DNA of 64,000 bases. It comes from Adiantum capillus-veneris. Taxonomy: Eukaryota > Streptophyta > Polypodiopsida > Polypodiales > Pteridaceae. Below are positions 33,583-45,054 of this stretch, piece after piece. The notes beneath the pieces are model-generated. The model was not told the DNA's origin. It did no database searches and saw only the letters and a program-made list of their open reading frames with translations. The position numbers and the translations under genes were made by a program. The stretch lies in contig CM043969.1 of NCBI GenBank assembly GCA_014529385.2, positions 13,961,446-14,025,445 on the forward strand. Reading direction: 5' to 3'. Positions within the stretch are counted from its first letter, which is position 1. Every line of letters begins with the position of its first letter.

Positions 33583-36180
33583 TTGGCAAAGCTCTAGCCT
33601 GCTCATTTTCAGCCCTTTACTCATCAAGTATATCATGTACATCTGCATCAAGAATAGGCTGATTTGTAACATTTCGGAAACCCCCATAGGTTGTACATTT
33701 ATCTCATTGGAATTTACATTCAAATTTCCACCACTGAAAAGAGGCAAAGTGTCATAAATGTCATGTGAGCTTACATTACTATCTCTAGTACATGACAACA
33801 AGGGCTGAATAGACTCTTCCACAAACACAACAGCACGTGAAACTAGAATACACTTTGTTTGTGGATGATACAACCTGTAATCTTTGCTTTCAGCATTATA
33901 ACCAACAAAAATTCATTTGAGATCCTTATCATCCAATTTTTTCCGTTGTGTTTGTGGAACCAAAGCATGTTTCATATGGGTTCATAGACTGCAAAGCTTT
34001 TGTAGGAGACCTGTTAAGTACATAAGTGGCACACATGATGGCCTCAAGTCAAAATGAATGCGATAAAGCTTGACTTTTGACCATACATCGTGCCATTTTT
34101 GTAAGTGACCTATTTTTCCTCTCAGCAACACCATTTTGCAGAGGTGTATAAGGCATGATACATTGGTGTTTTATCCCACGACTAGCGAAAAATGCATTAA
34201 ATTCATGAGACATATACCTCCCCCCTTGATCGGAATGGAGGGTGCCCATAGTACATTTCGAGACATTTTCAGTCATAGACAAAAAATTGTTTGAAGCACA
34301 TAAACACTTTGGACTTAGCTTTAAGTGGATATACCTATGCATGCCTGGAGTAATCATCAATAAAAGTCACAAAGTAAAGGTAATTTCCCAAGGACAGAGT
34401 TTGCATTGGCCCACAAACATCACTATGCACAAGCTGCAACCTGCATGTGGCCCTAAGTGAACCATCCTTTGGAAACTTAGAACGTTGTATCTTACTCAAA
34501 ATATAGCCTTCATAGACATGTTTGACATGTGCTTCAAGAGGCAAAAAACAAGCAACCATGTCCGATTTTTGCAAATGCTGCAAACTCAAAAAATTCAGAT
34601 GTCCAAAACGTGCATCCCAAAATTTTGCATTTAAAATAGCTTAGAATCCACAACTGCATTTGAAAACTTTTGCCCACACTTTTCATACAAAGTGAGCTTA
34701 TACATCCCACGGAATAAAAAGCCAGATGCATTAATTTCATCAACAAAACTGAGATCATGTATTGTACATCTATCATCCATAAATTTGACTACAAGACCAA
34801 GTCTAGCAAGTGCAGATACAGAGAAAAGATTCTTCTTGATCCTAGGTACATAAAGTGCATCAACAAGTGTGAAAGAACTGCCATTTTCAGTAGTAAGAAC
34901 AATCTTTCCAAGTCCTTGAACAACCGGATAAGAGGCATTGTTGGCACAAGTGACTAAATTCCCATGAGAGACAGTCAAGAGATGTGAACAAATCACGATG
35001 CGAGGTAATGTGCTTTGTAGCACCACTATCAAAATTCCACACATGTGAATCTACAACAACAGCTGACATGCATGCATTATAGATAGCAGAATTATAAGTG
35101 CACTCTGCACTAAAAGCCCATTCTACATAAACATTAGCATCATAGTCTCCTTTCACAAAAGACTCAACAATAGCTACCTTTGTAGTGGAACCATCATTTG
35201 CAGTGGCACCACCCTCTTTCTTCTTAGCCACTTTGGCCTTCAACTTAGGACACTGCTTGATCAAGTGATCATTAGCTTTACAATAATAGCAACACATATT
35301 ATTTTTGCCTTTAACACTAGAATTCCCAAAAAGAATTGCTGCCAGCAAAAGCATTAGGAACAAGTGATTTTTCACTCAGAGAAGAACCATAAGAAGTGGC
35401 TACATTGCTGATACTACCTTTTCTTTGAGCAACAAAAAAGGCTTGTTCAATTGCACACTGTCTAGTCCTGTTTTTTTTGGAAAGCGAATCTTGCAACAAC
35501 AATGTGCATAATGCATGAAACTTGAAAACTTCAGGATTTCCTTGGGTCATAAGTCTCCAAGTACTAGCAAAAGTGTGGTAAGAACCTGGCAAGGCATCAA
35601 GAACAGTCTGCACAAGGGAACTGTCTGAAATGGCCACCTAAAAAAATAAGTTGCTCATTGATATCCTTGACACCAACAAGGAAAGTCTCCATATCATCTT
35701 CCTCATGCATAATCTTTGACTCCATCTCTTTTCGCAGCAATGCAATTTTTGCCTCATTGCGACTTGCATAAAGACCAGTCAGAATAATCTAATCCTGTTT
35801 TGCTGATTTTGTTGAAAAAATGTGAGGAGTAATTGTACGCTTCACAGCCAACACAATCAATGCATGAGCATGTGCATCCTTTACATCCCAACGATCTTGC
35901 TCAACCATAGGCAAAAAAACTCTAACAACAACAATCCTTGCAGTAAGACCTGTAACATCCTCACCATCGCTTGTATTCTCAAAACCAGGATGTACATCAA
36001 TGCCCTGCACAATATTCCAAACTCCCTTTGACACAAGAACATGTTGCATCATATAAGCCCACATAGGGTAATTGTCCCCATCCAATCTGTCCTCAGCAAC
36101 AAACATCTTGAACACATCTATGTTGTTGTCAGCTATGGTCAATGATGCACTCGATTTGAAAACTACTCAAAAAAAGGAGA
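33583..36180 (-). pseudogene. Truncated, decayed Copia copy: gag, protease, integrase
   Basis: This closely parallels the intact element at 36500-41677 but is broken into at least eight frames. Visible parts, from right to left, are the Gag start (DVFKMFVAEDRLDGDNYPMW, 36130), zinc knuckle CYYCKANDHLIKQCP (35290), protease DSGATKHITS (35020), and integrase pieces HSDVCGPMQTLS, HSDQGGRYMS and GVAERKNRS (34440-34100). It then stops in the linker after integrase. Reverse transcriptase and RNase H are absent, and similarity ends near 33583. The upstream non-coding similarity ends near 36190, so both LTRs are missing. It is in the same orientation as the intact copy and only about 320 bp from it. 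This is an older relative, not a duplicate of the young insertion. Confidence 0.92.
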
Positions 36181-36189
36181 AGGAAAGCG

Positions 36190-36494
36190 AGAATGTCTTT
36201 CAATAGGATTTATTTATAGTGGTGCAAGAGTCGCATTATGTTACACTTAACTAAGGTGAGTGAAAGAGAGTTGGGAATTATTTTACTTTTGGTAAAGAAC
36301 AAAACTAGCAAATGGAAATGGGAGAGATATGTGTCCTTGAGGCTTTCCAAGAGGAGCTATTTACAGTGATGTAAGAGCTGAATTATGTTACACTTAAATA
36401 AGGTGAGTGATAAGACCTATGTAAGTGTCCTTTGATAAAGGGATTTTTACTCATGAAAAATAGAATTTTAGGTCATGGAGACTCCATAGGGGTG
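36190..36494. other. No gene; 150-bp-spaced direct repeat
   Basis: ATTTATAGTGGTGCAAGAG..ATTATGTTACACTTAACTAAGGTGAGTGA near 36208 recurs with a few changes near 36358. Nothing else is recognised. The young Copia inserted at its right edge. Confidence 0.6.
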
Positions 36495-36499
36495 CAGGG

Positions 36500-36726
36500 T
36501 GTTGGAATTAGGGTTGTAGAGAAACACACACAGCTTGGAGAAGATGAAGGAAGCTCAAGGCACACAATAGAGAGTGTATTCCTTAGTGTGCAATGGAAAG
36601 ATGGATAGCCCTAGAGTGATGGGCGTATATACAATGCACGGGGGAAAAAACCTCCTAAAGAGGGAAAAAATGCCCCGGCGGTCCTAGTGTGTTCACACAC
36701 ATCACTACCACATGTATATGGTAACA
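36500..36726 (-). repeat. 3' LTR of the intact Copia
   Basis: Forward strand reads TGTTGGAATTAGGGTTG ... TGGTAACA. Compared with 41451-41677, two transitions were found by eye. Confidence 0.95.
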
Positions 36727-36740
36727 AATCCCCCCTGGAG
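36727..36740 (-). promoter_or_regulatory. Polypurine tract of the intact Copia
   Basis: On the minus strand, CTCCAGGGGGGATT directly precedes the TGTTACC start of the 3' LTR. Confidence 0.88.
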
Positions 36741-36801
36741 TGATGCGGTGAACGAGAGCTGGCACATGAGTAAAGGGAAGTGCCATGCCCTGAGGACAGG
36801 A

Positions 36802-39800
36802 TCAGTCCACAAAGGGGAGTAAGCCCAAAGCTTTGCGAAAAGCTTCAAGCTTCTCACGAGACAATGCCTTTGTGAAAAGATCTGCAAGGTTGTCCTGTGT
36901 TGGCACATAAGCCAAGCTGATCTCTCCTGCTGAGAGCCTCTCCCTGACATAGTGGTAATGCACCTCAATGTGCTTTGTGCGAGCATGAAAAACTGGGTTC
37001 CTCGCAACTGCCAATGCGCTCTGACTGTCAGTGTAGATAGTGTTGGCAGTGTCCTGTCCAACACCCAAGTCAGCCATAAGGCGTCTGAGCCATACACACT
37101 CAACCGTAGCTGTGAAGACTGCCCTGTACTCAGCCTCACAACTCGAAGTGGCCACAGTAGGTTGCTTCTTGCTCAACCATGATATACATGAACTGCCAAG
37201 CATGAAACAAAAACCACTTGTGGACACTCGCGTGTCAAAACAACCAGCCCAATCTGAGTCCGAAAAAGCATGTAAGTCTGGCGGCAATGATCCCCCCTTG
37301 GGATAAAACAAGCCAAGATGTAAAGTGCCACTAAGGTAGCGGAAAATCCTCTTGACAGCCTGCCAATGCTTAGACCCTGGGCTATGCATAAATCTGCTGA
37401 CCTGCGAGACTGCAAACTGAATATCTGGCCTCGTGTTGCATACATAAATGAGGCAGCCAACAGCAGTTTGGTAAAGAGTGACATCAGCAGGATCGTCAGC
37501 ATCATGTAGACTCAACTTCAAACCTGTTTCCATGGGAGTGGCAATAGGTTTGCAATCCTCAAGTCCAAACTTACATAGCAATGTCTCTATGTAACTTTTC
37601 TGACACAAGGCAATACCACCATCACACTGCTTAAACTGTATACCCAAGTAATGATGCAACAGCCCCAAATCTTTCATCTTGAAAGTAGCATTCAAATCAG
37701 CCTTAAATTCAGCAATATGTCTCTCATTTGGTCCAGTGATCAGCAAATCATCAACATAAAGAACCACAATGAGAAATACATCATCCTCACGCTTTACATA
37801 CAATGTGCTTTCTGTTGGACTGTTACGAAAGCCTCGTTTAACCAAATGAGTGTCAGCTTTCTCATACCAAGCACGAGGAGATTGCTTCAACCCATACAAA
37901 GCCTTCTTACATTTGCACACTTTGTCCTCTTGTCCTTTTATGACAAAACCGCGAGGCTGCATTACATAAACTTCCTCAAATATGTCACCATTCAAGAAAG
38001 CAGTAACAATGTCTGATTGATGTACATCCCAACCAAAATGAGCTGCCAATGCACATAGAAAACGCACAGTAGTCATACGACAAGTGGGAGCAAAAGTCTC
38101 TTCATAATCTATGCCTTTTTGTTGTGCATAACCCTTTGCAACAAGTCGAGCCTTATGGCGATCGATCTCACCATCCGGCTTGCGTTTCAACTTGTAAACC
38201 CACTTTGTACCAATGGCCTTTTTGCCAAGAGGCAAATCACATAAAGTCCATGTGTCATTCTCTATAAGTGCATCATATTCTGATTTCATGGCAGCAATCC
38301 AATTTTCTGAATTCTGTGCTTCATCAAAAGACAGAGGCTCCTCAACATCATGTAAACTAGACACAGCCAAAGCATAACAATCTGATGCATAAGATGCATG
38401 GCGAGAGCCTGAACGAGTACGACTAGATAAAGGTGCATCCAATTTACTGTCACGCAAAGTGTGCACCAGCCATTTTGGCATACCTCTAGCCTGCTCATTT
38501 TCAGCCCTTTCCTCATCAAGTACATCATGTACATCTGCATCAGTAATAGGCTGTTCTAAAACATTTTCAGAAACCCCCATAGGCTGTACATTTGCCTCAT
38601 TGGAACTTACATTCGTATTTCCACCACTGAAAAGAGGCAACAAAGTGTCATAAATGTCCTGTGAGCTTACATTACTGTCTCTAGTACATGACAGCAAGGG
38701 TTGAACAGAATCTTCCACAAACACTACATCCCGTGAAACCAAAATACGTTTTGTTTGCGGATGATACAACCTGTAACCTTTGCTTTCAGCACTATAACCA
38801 ACAAAAATACATTTGACAGCCTTATCATCCAATTTTCTGCGCTGCACTTGTGGCACCAAAGCATATGCCAAACAGCCAAAAACACACATGTGCTCAATAG
38901 AAGGTTTTCTATCATGCCATGCTTCATATGGAGTAATAGACTGCAAAGCTTTCGTAGGACACCTGTTAAGTACATAAGTGGCACACATGATGGCCTCAAG
39001 CCAAAAAGAATGCGGCAAAGCTTGACTTTTGACCATACATCGTGCCATTTCCGTTAGTGACCTGTTTTTCCTCTCAGCAACACCATTTTGCTGAGGTGTA
39101 TAAGGCACTGTACATTGGTGTTTTATCCCACGACTAGCCAGAAATGCATTAAATTCATGAGACATATACTCCCCCCCTCGATCGGAACGGAGGGTGCCCA
39201 TAGTACATTTTGAGACATTTTCAGCCATAGCCAAAAATTGTTTGAAGCACATAAAAACTTCGGACTTTGCTTTAAGCGGAAATACCCATGCATGCCTGGA
39301 GTAATCATCAATGAAAGTCACGAAGTACAGGTAATTGCCCAAGGACGGAGTTTGCATGGGCCCACAAACGTCACTATGCACAAGCTGCAACCTGCATGTG
39401 GCCCTAACTGAACCATCCTTTGGAAACTTAGAACGCTGCATTTTACCCAGAATACAGCCTTCACAAACATGTTTGATAGGTGCTTCAAGAGGAGGCAAAG
39501 AAGCAACCATATCAGATTTCTGCAAACGCAGCAAACTGGCAAAATTCAGATGACCAAAACGTGCATGCCAAAGTTTTGCATCTGAAATAGCCCTTGAATC
39601 TGCAACAGCATTTGCAAAATTTTGTCCACACTTGTCATACAAAGTGAGCTTATACAGCCCACGGCACAAAAGCCCAGATGCAACAATTTCATCACCAAAA
39701 CTGAGATCATGAACTGTACATCTGTCATCCACAAATTTGACTACAAGTCCAAGTCTAGCAAGTGCGGATACAGACAATAGATTCTTCTTGATCCCAGGTA

Positions 39801-41088
39801 CATAAAGTGCATCAACAAGTGTGAAGGAACTGCCATTAGCAGCAGTGAGCACAATCTTTCCAACTCCCTGAACTGGATAAGAGGCGTTGTTGGCACAAGT
39901 GACTGAATTCCCATGAGGGACAGACTCGAGAGAGGTAAACAATTCACGATGTGAGGTAATGTGCTTTGTAGCACCACTGTCGAAATACCACACATGTGAA
40001 TCTGCAGCAACTGACAAGCATGCATCATGGACAGCAGGATTGTAAGTGCACTCTGCGCTAAAAGCCCATTCTGCATCAACATCAGCATCACAATCTCCTT
40101 TCACAGAAGACTCAACAATGGCTGCATTTGTAGTGGAACCAGCATTTGCAGTGGAACCACCCTCTTTCTTCTTAGCCTCTTTGGCCTTCAACTTAGGACA
40201 CGACTTGATCAAGTGATCATTGGCTTTACAATAATGGCAACGCATCTTCTTTTTGCCCTTATCACCAGAATTGCCAGACGAAGTGCTGCCAGCAGAAGCA
40301 TTAGGAACAGAATTTTTGCCACTCGCAGCAGAACCATAAGAAGTGGCTGCATTACTGTTACCACCCTTTCTTTGAGAAGCAATAAAAGCCTGTTCAACTG
40401 CACGCTGCCTAGTCCTGTTTTTTCTAGAAAGTGACTCTTGCAACAGCAATGTGCATAATGCATCAAACTTGACAACTTCAGGATTTCCTTGGGTCATCAG
40501 TCTCCAAGTACTAGCAAAAGTCTGGTAGGAATCTGGTAAGGCATCAAGAACAGTCTGCACAAGGGAACTGTCAGAAATGACTTCACCTGCAGAAATGAGT
40601 TGCTCATTGATATCCTTGACACTAGCAAGGAAAGTGTCCATATCATCTTCCTCATGCATAATCTTCGACTCTAGCTCTTTACGCAGCAAAGCAATTTTAG
40701 CCTCATTGCGGCTTGCATAAAGACCTGCTAGAATATCCCAAGCCTGTTTTGCAGATTTTGCTGAACGGATGTGAGGAATAATGGTGCGCTTCACAGACAA
40801 CGCAATCAATGCATGAGCCTGCGCATCCTTAACATCCCAACGAGCTTGTTCTGCTGTAGGCAAAACAACTCTAACAGCTGCAATCCTTGCAGCAAGACCT
40901 GCAACATCCTCAACATCGCCTACATCTTCAGAACCAGGACGTACATCAATGCCCTGCACAATGTTCCAGACACCTTTTGACACAAGAACGTGTTGCATCA
41001 TATAAGCCCACATAGGGTAGTTGTCCCCATCCAACCTGTCCTCAGCAGCAAACATCTTGAACACATCTGTGTTGTTGTTGTCAGCCAT
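36802..41088 (-). CDS. gag-pol: Copia Gag-Pol polyprotein, intact
   Basis: The frame is open from 41148, but the best start is the internal ATG at 41086-41088 (MADNNNTDVFKMF), because the preceding 20 codons lack homology to Gag starts and the decayed sister copy begins the same way. Product about 1,428 residues (numbers below count from that ATG): Gag core with DGDNYPMWAYMMQ; zinc knuckle CHYCKANDHLIKSC near 285; protease DSGATKHITS near 370; GAG-pre-integrase LWHARFGHLNF; integrase Asp (HSDVCGP, near 570), Asp (RSDRGGEY, near 632), Glu (GVAERKN, near 670). Reverse transcriptase follows with YVDDLLITG near 1108, and RNase H with DSDWAGC near 1276, SSCEAEYRA and TDSQSALAVARNP. It makes the capsid and the enzymes that copy and integrate the element. 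No stop or frameshift was seen; all catalytic motifs are present. Confidence 0.95.
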   Translation of the reverse strand: MADNNNTDVFKMFAAEDRLDGDNYPMWAYMMQHVLVSKGVWNIVQGIDVRPGSEDVGDVEDVAGLAARIAAVRVVLPTAEQARWDVKDAQAHALIALSVKRTIIPHIRSAKSAKQAWDILAGLYASRNEAKIALLRKELESKIMHEEDDMDTFLASVKDINEQLISAGEVISDSSLVQTVLDALPDSYQTFASTWRLMTQGNPEVVKFDALCTLLLQESLSRKNRTRQRAVEQAFIASQRKGGNSNAATSYGSAASGKNSVPNASAGSTSSGNSGDKGKKKMRCHYCKANDHLIKSCPKLKAKEAKKKEGGSTANAGSTTNAAIVESSVKGDCDADVDAEWAFSAECTYNPAVHDACLSVAADSHVWYFDSGATKHITSHRELFTSLESVPHGNSVTCANNASYPVQGVGKIVLTAANGSSFTLVDALYVPGIKKNLLSVSALARLGLVVKFVDDRCTVHDLSFGDEIVASGLLCRGLYKLTLYDKCGQNFANAVADSRAISDAKLWHARFGHLNFASLLRLQKSDMVASLPPLEAPIKHVCEGCILGKMQRSKFPKDGSVRATCRLQLVHSDVCGPMQTPSLGNYLYFVTFIDDYSRHAWVFPLKAKSEVFMCFKQFLAMAENVSKCTMGTLRSDRGGEYMSHEFNAFLASRGIKHQCTVPYTPQQNGVAERKNRSLTEMARCMVKSQALPHSFWLEAIMCATYVLNRCPTKALQSITPYEAWHDRKPSIEHMCVFGCLAYALVPQVQRRKLDDKAVKCIFVGYSAESKGYRLYHPQTKRILVSRDVVFVEDSVQPLLSCTRDSNVSSQDIYDTLLPLFSGGNTNVSSNEANVQPMGVSENVLEQPITDADVHDVLDEERAENEQARGMPKWLVHTLRDSKLDAPLSSRTRSGSRHASYASDCYALAVSSLHDVEEPLSFDEAQNSENWIAAMKSEYDALIENDTWTLCDLPLGKKAIGTKWVYKLKRKPDGEIDRHKARLVAKGYAQQKGIDYEETFAPTCRMTTVRFLCALAAHFGWDVHQSDIVTAFLNGDIFEEVYVMQPRGFVIKGQEDKVCKCKKALYGLKQSPRAWYEKADTHLVKRGFRNSPTESTLYVKREDDVFLIVVLYVDDLLITGPNERHIAEFKADLNATFKMKDLGLLHHYLGIQFKQCDGGIALCQKSYIETLLCKFGLEDCKPIATPMETGLKLSLHDADDPADVTLYQTAVGCLIYVCNTRPDIQFAVSQVSRFMHSPGSKHWQAVKRIFRYLSGTLHLGLFYPKGGSLPPDLHAFSDSDWAGCFDTRVSTSGFCFMLGSSCISWLSKKQPTVATSSCEAEYRAVFTATVECVWLRRLMADLGVGQDTANTIYTDSQSALAVARNPVFHARTKHIEVHYHYVRERLSAGEISLAYVPTQDNLADLFTKALSREKLEAFRKALGLLPFVD

Positions 41089-41436
41089 GGTAAATGCTGC
41101 ACCTGATGTGAAAACTGCCCGAAAATAGGAGAAATGGAGCGGGAACAACTTGTGCTATATAGCACAAACCGTAGAAGACTATAAGGCACCTGTTATGCAG
41201 AAAACGGCACTGACAGAAAATCTGCACAAAATGACGAAATAACCTGTGCAGTACTGCCCGTAGTGGAAACGGAGGCCGAAATGAGCCCAAATCAAAATTC
41301 TGAGCAGACCAAGCTCTTCGAGCTATCCCAAAATATTTGTCGACCTGCGAACGCTCGCCAAAGCTCACTGAAATCGGAGAAAGTGAGCAGGCATGTGCTG
41401 GAGCAGCTGGCGACTAAGCCCGGGAGGACGTGACCT

Positions 41437-41448
41437 GCTCTGATACCA
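41437..41448 (-). promoter_or_regulatory. Primer-binding site of the intact Copia
   Basis: The minus strand reads TGGTATCAGAGC two bases after the 5' LTR end, complementary to initiator Met-tRNA. Confidence 0.93.
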
Positions 41449-41450
41449 AT

Positions 41451-41677
41451 TGTTGGAATTAGGGTTGCAGAGAAACACACACAGCTTGGAGAAGACGAAG
41501 GAAGCTCAAGGCACACAATAGAGAGTGTATTCCTTAGTGTGCAATGGAAAGATGGATAGCCCTAGAGTGATGGGCGTATATACAATGCACGGGGGAAAAA
41601 ACCTCCTAAAGAGGGAAAAAATGCCCCGGCGGTCCTAGTGTGTTCACACACATCACTACCACATGTATATGGTAACA
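41451..41677 (-). repeat. 5' LTR of the intact Copia
   Basis: 227 bp with TG...CA ends and flanked on the right by the CAGGG duplicate. In transcription direction it would hold the promoter; no clear TATA box was assigned. Confidence 0.95.
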
Positions 41678-41682
41678 CAGGG

Positions 41683-43590
41683 TGCATAATACATGTGGGA
41701 ACCACCATGATACCCTCCGAGTGGCTCTTGCAGGGTGACTCCAGCTTGTGTGTCCTATCTTTAGTTCCTTCACATGCTGCCATTCCTCTTCTAGCAGGTG
41801 GATAAGGTCAAGAGAAAATATACCTTGATGTACCTGATTACAATCTCCTCTTGTCGTAATTGTGAGAGTTGCACATTGAATTTACCATAAACTTTGACTT
41901 GTAGCTCAGAATCATGTGTTGTAAGCATTAATTTTTAAGGAAGAGAGGTTTATGTAGATCAGCAAGGGCTAAGAAAAGACAGAGAAGTGCCCTAGATGAA
42001 TATGTAGGGTGCAAAATAATGCATGTGAGCAAAAAGATTTTGTAATAAAATATGGTTATCATTATGCCACCTAGTAGTTAGGTCATGTTATTGTACCCAA
42101 TGTAAAAGATATGCATACTTATTTGTAGTGCTTGGAGAGGACAAAAATTTATCAAACATCACTCCATATCTACTCTTGATCCATTTCAAGAAACACTGAC
42201 TCTCGTCAATGCCCTGCACCATGACCCTCCATGTTCACCTTGAACCGTTGCAAAAAAATAAATCCATGATATCAAAAACTCTCTAATCCACCCAAATTAT
42301 TTCATATGACAACATTAAATACACAATTTTAGCTATAATCAGCTCCACATAAGAGTATTGTCATTTGACAAGCCTAATTAAATTTTGCCATGACTCCATA
42401 GTCAGATGTGAAACATGTTGTGTTTACCCATTCTACCTTGTAGGGTTTGCCTCTCAAAGTTTTGATTTATTTCTTTGTTTCAATTCAACACAATCAAACC
42501 TACGAATAAGTGCCCCTACTTCATTTCTAGCCATGGTGGGCTATTGTAATTCACAATGATAGTAGGCCATATACTATATCATGTAAAGTCTTTCCCAGAT
42601 GGGTTCACCCCATCCATAGACAAGACAAGCCATAAATTCCTTCTGTCTTGCATAAAATCTAGACATGTGTCATCAATGTTCTTCCACACCTCACTATATG
42701 CAAGAATTATTAGCATGGCATTCATAGAATGGTTTGCCTTGTGCCCTCAACACAAATGTTTGAAGCGAGGTGCAAGAAAAAAAGTGTGGCATAGTCTCTT
42801 ATAGACACTTTGAACATGTCTTCATTTCTTTAAACTCGATCATTAGGGCAAGAACTTATGGATATAATCCATGCCAAGATTTTGTAAAAATTCTATTGCA
42901 TCCTCACAATTTTTTTGTTTCTTTGTGGACTAGAAATATGTGCCTTTAAGAAACATAAAAGGGGGAAAAAATTAGGTATGCAACTTTAGAGAATATGCCC
43001 ATTGTGTAAAGTAAGAGAATCAGGTTATCAAATTCACTTGAAAAGCCCTATGATAATGGTGTAACTCCAACCAGATATTCCTTGCATGCCCAAGAGCACC
43101 TTCAATCTAGACACCCTTTGCTCCCTTATGTAGTGGATTGTTGGCCTCTTCTTTTATGGAAACGTGATGTGGGACACTGTCATTCCATTTTGTATGCACA
43201 ATATGAAAATTAGGGTTCAAGTTGCATTTATGGATATATGTAAAGATTATGGTTAATATTGGGACTTAAGGTTTTTCTAAATTGTATGCCAAAATAATGA
43301 CCATATTTGTAATTGAAATAATGCGCTTTGTAAGTTGATGTGATGTAGAAACTTGTGAAAACATTACTACTTACTAGGTAGGATTTGATTTTGGGATGCT
43401 ATTTGGCTCTAATTGCATCCATAACAACCTTGCTATGACTTGTTCAACTGCTTCACTCAAGTGGTTTAAACCTTTAGAAAACTATGGGTGGGAGCCAAAT
43501 TTGATGTGAAGGGTGGAAAATTTGACATTAATGGGTTGGAGCTTGAGTTGGGACTGTGAATGGTGAGTGTGTGATTTAAAATTTATTTCT
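41683..43590. other. No gene seen
   Basis: AT-rich sequence with only short, non-protein-like ORFs on both strands. No repeat or element end was recognised. Confidence 0.5.
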
Positions 43591-43597
43591 CCATTAA

Positions 43598-44917
43598 CAC
43601 TAGGTTGGTAACCTAACAGGACATAAAAGTGTCCTTTCAGGGTTTTGAAAAAAACCTCCAAAACCATAGTAGATCCACTCAGTTTGTAAAATCCTTTCAT
43701 GAGGTTATAGTTCAAGGCCTACTACACATGGAAAAAATAAGAAACTTGTAAAATTTCTCATCTTTTGGTCACACCAAGCCTCCAAAGTTGATGGACCAGT
43801 GCATTTTCATCAAAACAGTCATTCTTACGTTTTGTTGCATAAAAATAAGATTAGGCATTTTTGTAGGACTTGAGATAAATTCCCTAGTTAACTTCAATGG
43901 GTTGGTGATTAGAACATATGATTGCTTCTCACTCACTATTTTTTGTTTTGCCAAAATAAATAGGTACAAAAAAGTTGAATTTTTACCATTCTGCAAACCT
44001 ATCATCAAAGTTTCTATAGCCACGCTCAATACAAATAATATATGCATGTTTTCTTAGTTCCCTATTCTCCTTTATGTTCATAAGGATCCATGGAGCATGT
44101 CAAAAGAATAATACATCTCTTACCAAGGGGAATCTTGGGGACAAAGATGAAGTCCTAAATACAGCAAACATGAAAAAACTGGGTTCAACGTTATGAGTTG
44201 TAGAATCCCATAGAAAGTATTCAATATCTACCCAAATTTGATCCTTATGACTAGATATGGTTACTACCTACAAAATGCATGTAGTTCTCACAACAAACTA
44301 ACAATATTGAAAACTATATACTTGATATACTAGAATGTTTCGTTTTCTTCTATAATTGAAAAAAGCAACCATCGTTGTGTACTATGCAAAATAGGGTATT
44401 AGGTGCCCCAAAACTCAAGGAATATTAGCTTTATGTTACAATATGTGACATAGGAAATAAAAAATACATTTGGATATCATAAAATCCACCAAAAAAATCA
44501 TAGAAGAGCTAAAATTGGCTAAAAAACAGGATTTGACAATTTTTGTAATTTGGTCATAACTTACAACTTTAATATTTATTTCTCCCTAGAAGTAGCAGGA
44601 CATGTTGAGGACTACTAAAGATAGTTCTCTATCATTATAGACCTCACAAAAATGAATTCTAGAGTGGTATAGTTGCAAAAAGTTGAAAAAAGCCAAAAAC
44701 AGGACCCGTTTTTTGACACAATTTAGGTTGTGAAATGTTGTGCAAGGACAAGGTTAAAGATGGAATTGATATTCCAAAAAAAATTCGAGCTTTTTTCAGC
44801 TCACGAGACAAATTTCTAGATAGATAGCACCTCAAAATCCATTTTGAAACTCTTGACATGATTCAAGGAAAATGGTCACTTAATAGGACATAAAAGTGTC
44901 CCATTACCAACCTAGTG
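43598..44917. mobile_element. Candidate non-autonomous DNA transposon with TTAA target site
   Basis: The 1,320-bp segment begins CACTAGGTTGGTAA and ends TTACCAACCTAGTG, a perfect 14-bp inverted repeat. TTAA lies immediately outside both ends (43594-43597 and 44918-44921). Just inside each end is the near-palindrome GGACATAAAAGTGTCC in inverted arrangement. No transposase ORF is present, so it would depend on a partner. TTAA is the piggyBac-type target, whereas the CACTA start would suggest CACTA elements. The 3-bp duplication expected for CACTA does not fit (TAA versus TTA). Confidence 0.6.
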
Positions 44918-44921
44918 TTAA

Positions 44922-45050
44922 GGTTGTGACGACTTTTTAAGTTTAAAAAAAGAGGAGGGAAGGGGGATGTGCCACCCTGAAATTTCCATAAGGGGTTCTA
45001 TAAGGAAGAAGCTAATGGTAAGTAAAAGAGGAGTCTTCTCTCGGGTGTCA
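44922..45050. other. Short purine-rich spacer
   Basis: AAAAAGAGGAGGGAAGGGGGATG sequence and no ORF. Confidence 0.5.
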
Positions 45051-45054
45051 TAAA

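Larger units (their letters stand above)
36500..41677 (-). mobile_element. Intact, young Ty1/copia retrotransposon
   Basis: 5,178 bp with 227-bp LTRs at 36500-36726 and 41451-41677, flanked by a perfect CAGGG duplication (36495-36499 and 41678-41682). On the minus strand the order is 5' LTR, Met-tRNA PBS, leader of about 350 bp, one uninterrupted Gag-Pol frame, PPT, 3' LTR. I see two differences between the LTRs, both C/T transitions (36517 versus 41468, and 36545 versus 41496), under 1%. Together with the open Gag-Pol frame this suggests recent transposition and possible activity. Confidence 0.97.

Noticed and set aside
37651..38016. Plus-strand ORFs across 36.9-41.5 kb
   Set aside because: They are antisense shadows of the intact Gag-Pol frame.
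36802..41148. Start of Gag-Pol at the first in-frame codon (41148)
   Set aside because: The first 20 codons have no Gag-like sequence. The decayed sister copy and usual Copia Gag starts support the internal ATG at 41088.
43598..44917. Canonical CACTA transposon
   Set aside because: The expected 3-bp target duplication does not match, whereas TTAA matches at both ends. No transposase or subterminal repeat array was seen.
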